DNA from: CAZJWR01 sp964549765
Lineage (GTDB): Bacteria > Zixibacteria > MSB-5A5 > GN15 > JAAZOE01
Reading direction: 5' to 3'
Assembly: GCA_964549765.1 (NCBI GenBank)
Contig: CAZJWR010000037.1
Span: forward strand, 1-39,268
DNA: 39,268 nt
The notes beneath the pieces were generated by a model. It was not told the DNA's origin and made no database searches. It saw only the letters and a list, made by a program, of their open reading frames with translations. The position numbers and the translations under genes are program-made. Positions 7,377 to 17,254 of this stretch are shown piece by piece (the first letter of the stretch is position 1; each line of letters begins with the position of its first letter).

Positions 7377-8475
7377 TTCGCTGGTAAATCAGAACCACGT
7401 TCGGCAGATTCTGACCCGAACCGCCGACCGCGATCAACTGCCCAACAGCTATCTGTTCTGCGGCCCGGAGGGAGTCGGCAAATGGGTGGCGGCCCTGGCT
7501 TTGACGGCGTATCTCAACTGCGCCGACAAGAAAGACGGCGATAGCTGCGGCGCCTGTCCCGCCTGCCGGCAGATTCAAAAACTTCAGTACCCCAATCTCC
7601 ATATCGCCATCCCTACGCCGCCGTCGAAATCCGACAAGGAGGAATTGGAGAATTATTGGGAAATTCTCAAACAGAAAATTGCGGAGCCATATTCGCTCAT
7701 TACCGGACGACGGCAGATGTCCATCCCCGTGGCGACCGTCCGCGAAATGCGCCGGAACCTGGCTCAGAAGGCGCCCCTGGCCGGAAAGCGAGTCGTGATT
7801 ATCGAGCAGATGGACCGTATGATGATGACCTCGGCGGATGCTCTGCTGAAACTGGTCGAGGAACCGCCCGCCAAGACACTCATCATCATCACGACCTCAC
7901 ATGCCGAAAAACTCCTGCCGACTATCGTTTCCCGCTGTCGTCAGGTTCGCTTCGCGCATCTGCCCGAGGAAAAAATCGCCGGCCATCTTGCCGAATACGC
8001 CGGTCTCAGCGAAACCAAGGCGACCCTGCTGGCGCGGCTGGCGCGGGGATCGTTGGGACAGGCGCTGTATCTCGCCGCCGGCGACCACGAGCAGGATCGG
8101 GAAGTGGCCAAACTCATATTCAAGGGTATGTTTCATGCCCGGGCGATCGATCTCATCGCCGAAGCCGCCGACATCCTGCCATACAACGACAGATTCCGCC
8201 TCAATTGCATCATCGGCTTCTGGCAAACGCTGTTCCGCGACATCATCGTTCTCAAGAACGGCGAACAATCCCGCCTCCTTGTCAATGTCGATTTCATCGG
8301 TGAATTGGAGAAAATCGCCGCCCGCGAGATCCGGCAGGAAAGTCTTCTCGATCTTCCCGCTTTTCTCGGTTCGGTGATTGACGACATCAATCTCAATGTC
8401 GATACCTACTCCGCCGTCGGCGGGCTGATTATCGATATCCGGCGCCGGCTCGGGCTGGACAGCCAAAACCACTGA
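7366..8475 (+). CDS. holB: DNA polymerase III clamp-loader delta-prime subunit
   Basis: 369 residues with the clamp-loader fold: LPNSYLFCGPEGVGKW (P-loop-like, about 25-40) in which the final Ser/Thr of Walker A is Trp, as expected for a delta-prime subunit that does not hydrolyse ATP; a four-Cys zinc module CADKKDGDSCGACPAC (about 52-67); the VVIIEQMDRM (Walker B-like) and LLKLVEEPP segments; and the SRCRQVRF sensor/SRC motif near 185-192. A helical C-terminal collar follows. Delta-prime helps open and load the sliding clamp in the cytosol. Translation begins inside the envC-like gene, an unusual partner for a replication gene. No clear terminator follows before the converging gene. Confidence 0.9.
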   Translation: MDFNSLVNQNHVRQILTRTADRDQLPNSYLFCGPEGVGKWVAALALTAYLNCADKKDGDSCGACPACRQIQKLQYPNLHIAIPTPPSKSDKEELENYWEILKQKIAEPYSLITGRRQMSIPVATVREMRRNLAQKAPLAGKRVVIIEQMDRMMMTSADALLKLVEEPPAKTLIIITTSHAEKLLPTIVSRCRQVRFAHLPEEKIAGHLAEYAGLSETKATLLARLARGSLGQALYLAAGDHEQDREVAKLIFKGMFHARAIDLIAEAADILPYNDRFRLNCIIGFWQTLFRDIIVLKNGEQSRLLVNVDFIGELEKIAAREIRQESLLDLPAFLGSVIDDINLNVDTYSAVGGLIIDIRRRLGLDSQNH

Positions 8476-8550
8476 TCCATTATCCCCGATTTCCGAATAG
8501 AAACGGACGCCGAAGCGCCCGTTTGATTCATCATGTACGACCGATCTGCT

Positions 8551-11547
8551 TTATCCGCCGCTTTCCGGCGTCGCAGGAGGGAGGGCCGGTTGCTGCGATG
8601 GCTTGATCTGAACCGGCGGTGTCGAAGGCATCGACGTCGGTGGCTGCTGTTGCAGCAACATCTGGGCGTTGCGGATAACGTCGTTGGCGATCGGATTGTC
8701 CTGGTGATACTGCTTGTACTCCTGCGCGACCTGCAGCATCTCATTCGGCCGTCGCTCCGATGCATATAGCGTCAGGAGGGTCCGGAAGGTGTTCTCGCTG
8801 TCCATGTTGATATCCCAGGCCGTCAGAAGATTCTCCTCGGCCTTGGCGTTGTCGCCGAGGATATAATAGGTCGTCCCGAGGAATTGGTAGAAGAATATGT
8901 TATTCGGATTCATATCGCGGAATCCGTGCAGGTAGGTCAGGAGCTCATTGACAGCTTCCTCGGCCTTGGCCGTGTCGCCCTCCGCAAGATACATATCCCG
9001 CTGCGATACCCGCGACCGCCAGTACGAGGGGATGGCCTCGCAGATACGATTGAGCAGCGAGTCGGCCATGGCGGAATCGGGCGAATGCGATACATACATA
9101 TGAAAATCGAGCATCTTCTCGGGATACGTGAGCGCGATTCCGGTGGCGTTCTCATTTTGCTCGACGATCGTATCCGAAAGGTTGGTGTATTTGTAAACCT
9201 GGAAGAAAAGACTATCGCTCCGCGGGATATTATACGCCATCTTAGCGGTATCTGGCGTCAGCTTGACGATGATCCCCTCGCGATATAGCCGATCGGTCAG
9301 TTTCAATGGAGATTCCCGGACATTGCCGGATACAGACGAGAAGTAAATCGGGTATTCCCACTTGTTGGTCAGGATGATGTTTTCCATCATCAAAGTCGCG
9401 ACCTTGAGCGCCTGCCCCTGATACAGCGTCGGGAAAAGATACGTGGCGTGTTTGCGGACAACGTCGTAGAACGGTTTCTTGGGTCGGGCAATCTCCTGGC
9501 CCTGAATGACCGTATCCTGCCACAGAATCTGATCATCGGTCAGCGAAATCGGCACGCGGGCGACAATACCGGGCGGCAAGCTCCTTTTTTTGGCCAGCGA
9601 ATCGATATAATTCCGGACTTTTTTATCGGCTTCCACATTGATGAAATCCGTTTTCTGCACCAGTCGTCCGGTCTTGCTCATATCAAACGAAGCGTCGGCG
9701 GCTTTAGCCAGCGAATCAAGATTGTATCCGGCATTGACCGCCGACAGGAAATCGAGATTACTCAACTGCCACGTATACCAGTCGGTATTAAGGAGGGAGA
9801 AATTGACGACCCGCACGTCTTTTCGGAAATTGTAGGCCTCCTGGATACACCAGACCGGGAAAGTATCGTTGTCGCCGGACGTAAAGAGGATGGCGTTGGG
9901 CTCGCAGGAGCTCAGCAGATTATAGGCATAGCTATAAGCCATATAATTGTGCGATCGGTCGTTGGAGAAATAATTGGCGTGGGCGGGGATAATCGGTGTC
10001 AGCACCAGAATCGAGGCCGCGATAACCGCCATCCGGCTCTTCTTCTCGCCCATCTTGCTTGTCCCCGTTCGCACCAGTTCCATAATGCCGCCCATGCCCA
10101 AACCGATGGCCATCCCGAAAATTATAAAGGCGGGCGTGAAGAAATAGTCTCGGTCGCGGACTTCCTGATAGGCGTCGCCCGTATTCGGATTGTATTTGGT
10201 CCCGTCGGCGAAATTCATATACAAGACAAGCCCCACCGATGAGACCAGGAAAAATACAATGAAGATATAACCCCACGACGGTTTCCGGATCGCCATCACG
10301 ATCATGCCCAGAACGCCGATGATGAAGAAAAGCGGAAACAGCGGCTTCGACGAGTACTGGTCTTTGAAAAAGCGTAAAAATCCCATGCGGGCATGGTCGC
10401 CGAACTGGTTTTCCCACGAGCCACGGCGATCGAACATCCGCTCCGTCATCGAGATATTCCCGTATTGCTTCCGGTCAAGGAAATTGACAAAAGTCGTGAA
10501 ACTTCTCGACGGCGTATTCTCGTCGATAATGGGATGCCGCGTCGAGCGCACCGGAATGAAGATATGCACGGAAAAGCCGATAGTTCCGGCAATCATAATC
10601 AGCACTGCCAGCCGCCAGAGCTCCTTGCGGGTGGCGAAAAAGACCAGGGTCGCGATAACCGTCCAGATTATCAACCCCGCCAAAAACGGGTAAAACCCGA
10701 TCATGATCGGCGATAGGGCCGCGAACGAAAGCAACACGGGCCAGTGAATCTTATTGCGGAGATAAAAGAGAACCCCGACGAATGCGATGGCGCTCAGTCC
10801 CAGAAAAATTTTGTAATTGGCATAGCTGCCGGTTAAAACCATTATCAGCAAGAGTTCGAATATGAAGAACCCGGCGATGACGCCCCAGTCATTATGCGTG
10901 GCGTCACGTTTGAGACTGAAGAAAACGGCGACGAACGGCACCACCAGGAATACCGTCAGGTGGATGCCGACCGACAACATGGCCAGAAAAGCCACCAGAA
11001 GCACGATCCGCTGACCTTGCGGGCGGTACCGGTAGTCGAACCATTTCAGGCCCAGCCAGAACATGGCCATCATCAGCAGCATGGAAAGACCGTACACTTC
11101 GGCCTCGACCGCGTTGTTCCAGTTGGTCTCGCCGAAGGCCATAAACAAGGCCCCGGTGATCCCGGCCACGTACGCGATCAGCCGTCCCAGACGATAATTC
11201 TTCATTCCGTCGTACCAGCTGGAGACGAGGCGTACAATCACCAGATAGGTGAACATGGCGGAAAACGTGGAGGAGACGACGGAAACGAAATTAACGCGGA
11301 AGGCGACATTGGACCCCAGGTGCAGCAGGTCGAAAACGCGCCCGACCAGGACAAACAGGGGCGATCCCGGGGGGTGAGGATTGCCGAGGATATGAGCGCA
11401 GGCGATGAACTCCCCGCAGTCCCAGTAACTCAGGGTCGGCGCGACTGTCAGACGATAGATGATGAAGCTGATTATGGCAACGAGTGCGGCCAAGAGGGCA
11501 TTGGTCTTGTCGAATTCCTTCTTCTGTCCGGCGGCGGATTGATCCAC
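8551..11547 (-). CDS. DUF2723 polytopic membrane protein with TPR-like tail
   Basis: 998 residues from a GTG start at 11547 with AGGAGG five bases upstream. The N-terminal half is a multi-pass GT-C-like membrane domain with the DUF2723 hallmarks: an acidic first loop (SYWDCGEF, about 40-47), HPPGSP (about 58-63), and later TSGDNDTFPVW (about 553-563) in a large extracytoplasmic region. About ten to twelve hydrophobic segments lie between 20 and 510. Residues about 830-960 are helical repeats of TPR type (RDMYLAEGDTAKAEEAV, YYILGDNAKAEENL). The C-terminus is Pro/Gln-rich. DUF2723 proteins are relatives of lipid-linked sugar transferases (PMT/TMEM260) and are common in FCB bacteria; a surface O-glycosylation role is an inference. 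Confidence 0.85.
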   Translation of the reverse strand: MDQSAAGQKKEFDKTNALLAALVAIISFIIYRLTVAPTLSYWDCGEFIACAHILGNPHPPGSPLFVLVGRVFDLLHLGSNVAFRVNFVSVVSSTFSAMFTYLVIVRLVSSWYDGMKNYRLGRLIAYVAGITGALFMAFGETNWNNAVEAEVYGLSMLLMMAMFWLGLKWFDYRYRPQGQRIVLLVAFLAMLSVGIHLTVFLVVPFVAVFFSLKRDATHNDWGVIAGFFIFELLLIMVLTGSYANYKIFLGLSAIAFVGVLFYLRNKIHWPVLLSFAALSPIMIGFYPFLAGLIIWTVIATLVFFATRKELWRLAVLIMIAGTIGFSVHIFIPVRSTRHPIIDENTPSRSFTTFVNFLDRKQYGNISMTERMFDRRGSWENQFGDHARMGFLRFFKDQYSSKPLFPLFFIIGVLGMIVMAIRKPSWGYIFIVFFLVSSVGLVLYMNFADGTKYNPNTGDAYQEVRDRDYFFTPAFIIFGMAIGLGMGGIMELVRTGTSKMGEKKSRMAVIAASILVLTPIIPAHANYFSNDRSHNYMAYSYAYNLLSSCEPNAILFTSGDNDTFPVWCIQEAYNFRKDVRVVNFSLLNTDWYTWQLSNLDFLSAVNAGYNLDSLAKAADASFDMSKTGRLVQKTDFINVEADKKVRNYIDSLAKKRSLPPGIVARVPISLTDDQILWQDTVIQGQEIARPKKPFYDVVRKHATYLFPTLYQGQALKVATLMMENIILTNKWEYPIYFSSVSGNVRESPLKLTDRLYREGIIVKLTPDTAKMAYNIPRSDSLFFQVYKYTNLSDTIVEQNENATGIALTYPEKMLDFHMYVSHSPDSAMADSLLNRICEAIPSYWRSRVSQRDMYLAEGDTAKAEEAVNELLTYLHGFRDMNPNNIFFYQFLGTTYYILGDNAKAEENLLTAWDINMDSENTFRTLLTLYASERRPNEMLQVAQEYKQYHQDNPIANDVIRNAQMLLQQQPPTSMPSTPPVQIKPSQQPALPPATPESGG

Positions 11548-11705
11548 AGCGGCCTCCTAAAGTAAAGCTATTCGTCGGTCGATATTTATACAAGCGGTGC
11601 CGACGTTCTTTCCAAAATAACGGATAAATATATGGATTCGTTGGCATTACACAAGCATTTTCGAAGCAAATCGCCGTAGCCGGCGATTGCTTGCGGAGGT
11701 AGCGG

Positions 11706-11951
11706 ATGTTAGTCTGGAGCGCAATTCTGTTTCTGCTGGGTGTGGCGGCATTTTTGGATGCCCTGTTCAACTATGGCGAGATTTTTCGCAAAATAAACTC
11801 GGTTCTTTTTCTGCTGATTTCGCTGGCCATTCTGGTCCGTACGACGACCAAAATGAAAAACGCCCAAATCGAGCAATACGAGCAGAAGGTCGAGGAATTG
11901 GAACAAAAGGTCAACAACCTGAGCCGTCCCAAAGAAAAATCGCTGTACTGA
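11706..11951 (+). CDS. Small membrane protein with C-terminal coiled coil
   Basis: 81 residues, start set by GCGGAGG about six bases before the ATG at 11706. Two hydrophobic segments (about 2-20 and 30-46) are followed by a charged heptad helix (KMKNAQIEQYEQKVEELE, about 49-68). I do not recognise a family. It is divergent from the DUF2723 gene with 158 bases between them and converges on the TPR gene. The coiled coil suggests self-association or a partner at the membrane. The good ribosome site and plausible topology support a real gene. Confidence 0.65.
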   Translation: MLVWSAILFLLGVAAFLDALFNYGEIFRKINSVLFLLISLAILVRTTTKMKNAQIEQYEQKVEELEQKVNNLSRPKEKSLY

Positions 11952-11978
11952 TTTTTCGGTCCGAGCAATAAAAGGGGG

Positions 11979-13829
11979 TTAAATGCGGCCGTCCGGTGTT
12001 TCCCGCCGGACGATGTCGCGAATTTCGGCGGTGAACGGATACGTCGGATATTTCTCGAGCAAATCCCGGTACATTTTCAACGCTTGTTCCTGCGTGTCGG
12101 ATGACTGCAGGTAAATGTCCGCTTTCAGCTTCAATCCGTAGGGAAGAAAATACGATTCCGGGTATTGGGCCTGAAGGCTATCGACTGCGTCCGCGGCCGC
12201 CTGATACTGTTTCTGATCCTTGTACAATTCCGCCAGATGCACATAGGAAATCGGGGCCAGCGAGGGGATACCCACGCGGCAAATTTTCGTCAGATAAAAT
12301 TCCAGCGAATCGGTTTCCTTGATGTAGCGGAAATACTCCGCCGATGCGAATAAGTCGGTCTGCTTGGGCGCATCATCGAGCGTTTCGCTGATGATCAGCG
12401 AATACTGGATGGCGTCATTGACGTAGAATCCGCGTGGATACCGGCTGATAATATGCCGGAAACGGGTTGCAGCATCCTTGAAATTCCCCTTGAAAAGGGA
12501 AATTTCGGCCTGTGCGAATTCGGTTTGCTCCGCCACGTCGGGCGGAAGCTCCAGTTTCATCAGGGAGGAATATAGGCTGTCGGCGAGATCGAGGTTATGC
12601 TCTCGGATGGCGATATCAGCCAGGGCCTGTTGCGCCTGAATCGCATACGGCCCACCGGGAACCGCCTGAATAACCTCATTCAGATATTCTTTGGCCTTGC
12701 TCATATCCCCCAAGTGATCTTTGTAGAGCAGGCCGATGTTCAGATTCGCTTCGGCCCGGTGCGCCGGGCGAATAAAATCTCCGGCAATCGACTGATACGC
12801 CGCCAGGGCGTCGTCGTAGCGGCCGGTAGCGATATCGGCCTCGGCGACCACGAATTGAACGCCGTTTTTCAATGGCGACCGTTCATGGTACCGCGCAAAA
12901 TAATCCCAGGCCCTGAGAGTGTAATCATATTTTTTGCGGCGGTTGCATTCCTGCATGAAATACAAGATATCGACCCCGCTTCCCGGTTCGAGGCTGTCCC
13001 GGCCCAGAAAATACGCGAAGGCGTCATCGAATTTATCCTGTTCCATCAAGAGCTGACCGTAGATATTTTGCAGACGTTTGTTTTCCTTCCGGGCGGCGAT
13101 CTGTCCGGCCAGGACAGCCATCACCGTATCCACCGATTCCGGATATCGCATAAGCGAGATCAACTGTTCCTCGCCGGTCTTGGCAGCGATGGAGTCTTTT
13201 TCCATGTATGCCAGATATTCCACGGCGGCGGCTCCGAACTGCCGTTGCGCCGCCAGCGCGTCACCCATGTGATCGGCGAGGAAATGCGGATCACCGGTGA
13301 GCACGCGCGCCGAATCGATCAGGTTCTGTTCCGTGTCGTAATGACCGAATTTGTGATAAATATCGGCGATCGCCGAATACGCTCGCTCTTTGTCGTCGGA
13401 GCTTTCGATCGCTTTATAAAAGTAAGGCGCGGCGGAATCGGGAAAACCCGATAGGATGTACGCCCGGCCCAAATCTCGATAGAGGGCGAACCCGGGCGGC
13501 TGGACTTCCGCGCGGCGCTGCAAAAAGAGAATCAGCTTGCTGTAATTTTTCGATTGCTCATAGCAGGTGGTCAAAAGCTGCAAAAGCGCCGGCGTCGGCG
13601 GGCTTTTCTCCATGATCGATTCCAACAGATCGGCGGCCCGGCCGTAATCGCCGAGCCGCATCAGCCGCTCAGCCTTATCCATGTCATTGGCGTCGGTAAT
13701 CGGTTGGGGGCTCAGGACTTGGAACGAATCCCCCGGGGTTTGGTCGGGCAGCACCCCTTGAGCCGTCAGCGGGGCGGCCGTCCCAAGAATCGCCAGCAGC
13801 AAAATGAGGCCAAAGACCTTACTTGTCAT
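11979..13829 (-). CDS. Periplasmic TPR-repeat protein
   Basis: 616 residues with a signal peptide (MTSKVFGLILLLAILG...LTAQG). Nearly the whole chain is helical repeats of TPR type, for example MDKAERLMRLGDYGRAADLLE (about 50-70), FALYRDLGRAYILSGFPDSAAPYF (about 113-136), YDDALAAYQSIAGDF, and a final QEQALKMYRDLLEKYPTYPFTAEI. Such proteins are scaffolds for complexes. The start overlaps the end of the DUF4175 gene by 11 bases, so the two are co-translated and their products probably act together. No enzyme motif is visible. Confidence 0.8.
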   Translation of the reverse strand: MTSKVFGLILLLAILGTAAPLTAQGVLPDQTPGDSFQVLSPQPITDANDMDKAERLMRLGDYGRAADLLESIMEKSPPTPALLQLLTTCYEQSKNYSKLILFLQRRAEVQPPGFALYRDLGRAYILSGFPDSAAPYFYKAIESSDDKERAYSAIADIYHKFGHYDTEQNLIDSARVLTGDPHFLADHMGDALAAQRQFGAAAVEYLAYMEKDSIAAKTGEEQLISLMRYPESVDTVMAVLAGQIAARKENKRLQNIYGQLLMEQDKFDDAFAYFLGRDSLEPGSGVDILYFMQECNRRKKYDYTLRAWDYFARYHERSPLKNGVQFVVAEADIATGRYDDALAAYQSIAGDFIRPAHRAEANLNIGLLYKDHLGDMSKAKEYLNEVIQAVPGGPYAIQAQQALADIAIREHNLDLADSLYSSLMKLELPPDVAEQTEFAQAEISLFKGNFKDAATRFRHIISRYPRGFYVNDAIQYSLIISETLDDAPKQTDLFASAEYFRYIKETDSLEFYLTKICRVGIPSLAPISYVHLAELYKDQKQYQAAADAVDSLQAQYPESYFLPYGLKLKADIYLQSSDTQEQALKMYRDLLEKYPTYPFTAEIRDIVRRETPDGRI

Positions 13830-16800
13830 TGTCGGTCTGTCCCATATTGGATATGGCCTTGAAATACGCCTTGATCTGCTGCTCGTACTGGCGGGGATAT
13901 CCTTCCTGCAGATACCGGTTCAGCCGATCCTGCAGCGATTCCGATTTTTCGAGACCGTTGTCGTCCAGCGGCCCGGGCGATGCGCGCAGGATGTCCTCGG
14001 CCGTCACGGCCTGTCGTTCGCGGGTATAATCGCGGCGGTTGAGCGATTTCTGTACGTCGAGCATGCGCGAGTATATTTTCAGTTGACGATTAATTAGTTC
14101 CTCACCGGCCTGGCCGTCGTTGAGCATCTCCTGGATTTCCTTGGCATCGTTGGCCAAAGCGTCCAGTCGCCCCAGGATTTCACGGCGGTCGCCGAATTCC
14201 GCCTGCAATTCCTGCAAAGATTTCTGAACCGTGCCCTGCTCTCCGGCCAATCGCTTCAGAGCTTCGCGCTGACTATCTCCGAGCTTATCTCCCGGGTTGG
14301 GGCATTGCGATTTCGTCGCCTGATTGATCTGGCTCTGCTTCTGGCACATTGACTGCATCTTCATGCCGGGTTTGTCGCAGCTGCCGCCTTTATTGCATTG
14401 CTTCTGCTGATCCAGCCCGTCGAGGAGTTTGATCGAGGCCCGGTTGATATTGTACATGGCGTCGCGCTGCTGGGTCAGCGACGCCCGGCCCCGCCGGTCG
14501 CCGAGATTCTTGCAGGCGCCCGCCATCTCCCGCTGGCTCTGCTCCAGATAGGTGCGGATTTCCGCGGCCATAAACGGCGATTGCTTCGATATCTCATCGA
14601 CCCGCTGTTTTAATGCTTCGACGGCGTCGCGCAGAATCTGCTGCTCCGAGGCCAGCTTGCCGATCGCCTCGCTGTCGTATGATTCGTCCTGAGAGGCGTT
14701 GTGTAAATCCTCCTGCTTCTCCGAAAGATAATTGGCGTCGTCGATCGCCTTACGGATATCGTCGGCCAATTGCTGGCCCTCACTGTCCGAGAGCGAAGCC
14801 ATCAACTCGCCCATCTCATCCACCATGGAAAAGAGTTTCTTCGAAGCTTCCTGACCCTGAGTGAGTGCCGGTTCCTGCTCGGTCTTATTCAAGGACTGCT
14901 CCATCTGCTGCATATTCTGGCCGGCTTGGTTCTCCTTGACCGCGTCGGCGAACCGATTGTGCCCTTCGGAATCTTTGAAAGGGGAATCTTTCAGCAGTTC
15001 TTTGAGCTTATCCGCCTCCTTCTTGAGTGCGTCCATCTCCTTCTGAAGCTGCTGTTCGCGGTGCGCCAAGAGGGGGCTGTTTTCCTTGGTCAGATTTTCA
15101 TCGGTGTCGACATTGACCCGGTTTTGTTCAAGGAGCATCTCCTGCGCCATCTTCAGCATGGCCGTCATTTTCTGCTGAATCTGCATACGCTTGAGAAGAT
15201 CGATGCTCCGTTCCAGCCGTTTGAGCATCTCCTCCTGGCTGAGTTGGAAGTCCTTCATGGCCTGTTCGAGCTCTTCCTGGCTCATGTTCTTGAGCGCCTC
15301 ATTCAGCTTCTTCATGGTCTCTTTCATTTCCGGCGTGGCCACTTCGTTGAACAGCTTCTGCAGTTCCGTCATTTTTTCCAGAAGTTGCTGCGAAACGAGA
15401 TCGTTCTTCTGGAGCTTCTTGATCGATTCGTCCATATCCTTGGACATCTTTTCCAACTGATCGGCGGTCGATTGCTGCTTGTCGACGATATTTTCCAAAT
15501 CCTTCTTCTGCTGCCAATCGAGTTTATTGGAGGCGCGGATTTCATCGGCCATCTGCTTTAACCGGTCGGCCATTTCTCGCTGTTCATGGAGAATCTTTTC
15601 CGCCTCGAATACACGGCCTTCCTGAGCGGTTTCCGTTTGCGAAACGATCTCGTCAATCGATGGCAAGCGCGCCGCATAAACACGGGTGCTGGTGATTTTT
15701 GGCCCTGAGACTTTGTCGTTGTCGGCCAGTTCGAAATGATAAAGAATATAATCCGACGGCATCAGCCCGAACGGTTCCAGATCCCAGTTGAAACTCACCT
15801 GACCCTCGTTTTCGATCTTATCCGAAAAGTTGACCACCGCCACGCGTTCCGGCCCCTTCCGGCCGCCCGCCACTACCTGATATTTGAGCACCAGCGAACT
15901 GAAACCGAAATCGTCGGAGATATTCAACTGAAACGGAATGTACATCGATTGATCAAGGTTGACGTCGAAGCCGGGGTAGAGGACGTCGATGATCGGATAT
16001 TCGTCGGGGACGGCCGTGACCATGTATTCGATCGGATCGGGATTCTCCTCGCCCTGCTGATCGAGCAGCCGGATATGATAGGAAAAATCCTTATCGATGA
16101 CGAAATTGGTTGAACCGGATTTGCCCGAAAAATCTACTTTCTGCTGAATGGAATCGTCGATTATCAGATATCCTTCCCGCACCTCACGATTTGCCATAAT
16201 GTCGACCGTGGCGCGGCTGCCGACCAGAGCGGCAAACGAGCCGTCGTTTTCATCCATCGTCGTCGGTTCCAGGCGGGTATACGACGGATACGTGACCGTC
16301 ACTTTCAACCCGGTGACGCGGGGGCGTTCCACGATATTCACGGCATAGATATCAGACTTGACATCGCCGGCCACGACATAATAGTCGAACGACCGCCGAA
16401 CCTGCTTGAGTGTCATCGAAAACGGCAGGGAATCTCCTGAGGCCACGGAAAACCGTTCATACCGGGCGACATTCAGCTTTTCCGACTGCCAGCGCCCCTC
16501 GGCAAATCGATAGAAAATTTCCACCTTATCCGCCAGACCTGCGCCCATCATGGAGCCGCCGACCACAACATCGGAATATTTGACCCGTTCGGCGTTGCCC
16601 GGCGTCACCGTCAACGAAAAACCGGGGGGAGGCGCCACGACCGTGGTCGGCTGAGAATAGACGTCGATCGCCTTCGAAAAAATCCCCGGGATCAAAAAAC
16701 CGACGATCACCACCAGCGCACCCATCGCCAGGCCTGAACGCAACTTCGTCCAGATCGGATAGCCGGAAACGATTTCGTTGAAATTAAGGCCCGAAGTCAA

Positions 16801-17196
16801 CTGCATCGCCTGGCGTCCCGTCAGGTCGACCAGGGCTTTGGAAAAATTCGTCCTGCCCAGATCGATATCCCGAAACTGCAGCGCGGCTACGAGCCGGCCC
16901 TTGAGATCGGGATGATTTTTTTCGACGTCCAGTGCAGCATGAATGATATTTCCCCCGGAACTCACGGGGCCGAGGACAAAACGGTAAAAGGCGTAGATAA
17001 TCGACCCGAATCCGATGACCAAAAGGCCGATTTTCAGGGGAACGGGGATGATGAAAAGCGAGGCCAGAGCGGATAATAGAAGCGTTATCCCCAGGCCGGT
17101 GCTGATCAATCCGATTACCCCGGCGATGAGAAGCACAAAGCGTTTCTTGATAATTGCCCCGCGAAGTCGTTTTTCCAGTTGCCTGATATCGTTCAT
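13819..17196 (-). CDS. DUF4175 family giant membrane-anchored coiled-coil protein
   Basis: 1125 residues; the ATG at 17196 has GAGGAG five bases upstream. The N-terminal part resembles DUF4175 proteins: hydrophobic segments at about 20-43, 48-72 and 155-175, then a beta-rich region to about 510 with VTVTYPSYTRLEPTT and DDFGFSSLVLKYQV segments. Residues about 520-1100 form a very long Glu/Lys/Gln/Met-rich helix. A cluster of four cysteines within about 30 residues (QCNKGGSC, MCQK, QCPN) interrupts it near 925-960. DUF4175 genes usually occur with DUF4159, MoxR and von Willebrand A genes; here only DUF4159 and a TPR gene are present. Biochemical role unknown. Confidence 0.8.
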   Translation of the reverse strand: MNDIRQLEKRLRGAIIKKRFVLLIAGVIGLISTGLGITLLLSALASLFIIPVPLKIGLLVIGFGSIIYAFYRFVLGPVSSGGNIIHAALDVEKNHPDLKGRLVAALQFRDIDLGRTNFSKALVDLTGRQAMQLTSGLNFNEIVSGYPIWTKLRSGLAMGALVVIVGFLIPGIFSKAIDVYSQPTTVVAPPPGFSLTVTPGNAERVKYSDVVVGGSMMGAGLADKVEIFYRFAEGRWQSEKLNVARYERFSVASGDSLPFSMTLKQVRRSFDYYVVAGDVKSDIYAVNIVERPRVTGLKVTVTYPSYTRLEPTTMDENDGSFAALVGSRATVDIMANREVREGYLIIDDSIQQKVDFSGKSGSTNFVIDKDFSYHIRLLDQQGEENPDPIEYMVTAVPDEYPIIDVLYPGFDVNLDQSMYIPFQLNISDDFGFSSLVLKYQVVAGGRKGPERVAVVNFSDKIENEGQVSFNWDLEPFGLMPSDYILYHFELADNDKVSGPKITSTRVYAARLPSIDEIVSQTETAQEGRVFEAEKILHEQREMADRLKQMADEIRASNKLDWQQKKDLENIVDKQQSTADQLEKMSKDMDESIKKLQKNDLVSQQLLEKMTELQKLFNEVATPEMKETMKKLNEALKNMSQEELEQAMKDFQLSQEEMLKRLERSIDLLKRMQIQQKMTAMLKMAQEMLLEQNRVNVDTDENLTKENSPLLAHREQQLQKEMDALKKEADKLKELLKDSPFKDSEGHNRFADAVKENQAGQNMQQMEQSLNKTEQEPALTQGQEASKKLFSMVDEMGELMASLSDSEGQQLADDIRKAIDDANYLSEKQEDLHNASQDESYDSEAIGKLASEQQILRDAVEALKQRVDEISKQSPFMAAEIRTYLEQSQREMAGACKNLGDRRGRASLTQQRDAMYNINRASIKLLDGLDQQKQCNKGGSCDKPGMKMQSMCQKQSQINQATKSQCPNPGDKLGDSQREALKRLAGEQGTVQKSLQELQAEFGDRREILGRLDALANDAKEIQEMLNDGQAGEELINRQLKIYSRMLDVQKSLNRRDYTRERQAVTAEDILRASPGPLDDNGLEKSESLQDRLNRYLQEGYPRQYEQQIKAYFKAISNMGQTDNDK

Positions 17197-17254
17197 GGCT
17201 GCTCCTCGGCTGGACCGACGTTATATTTATTTGACGGCAACGGCGAGTAGAAGT

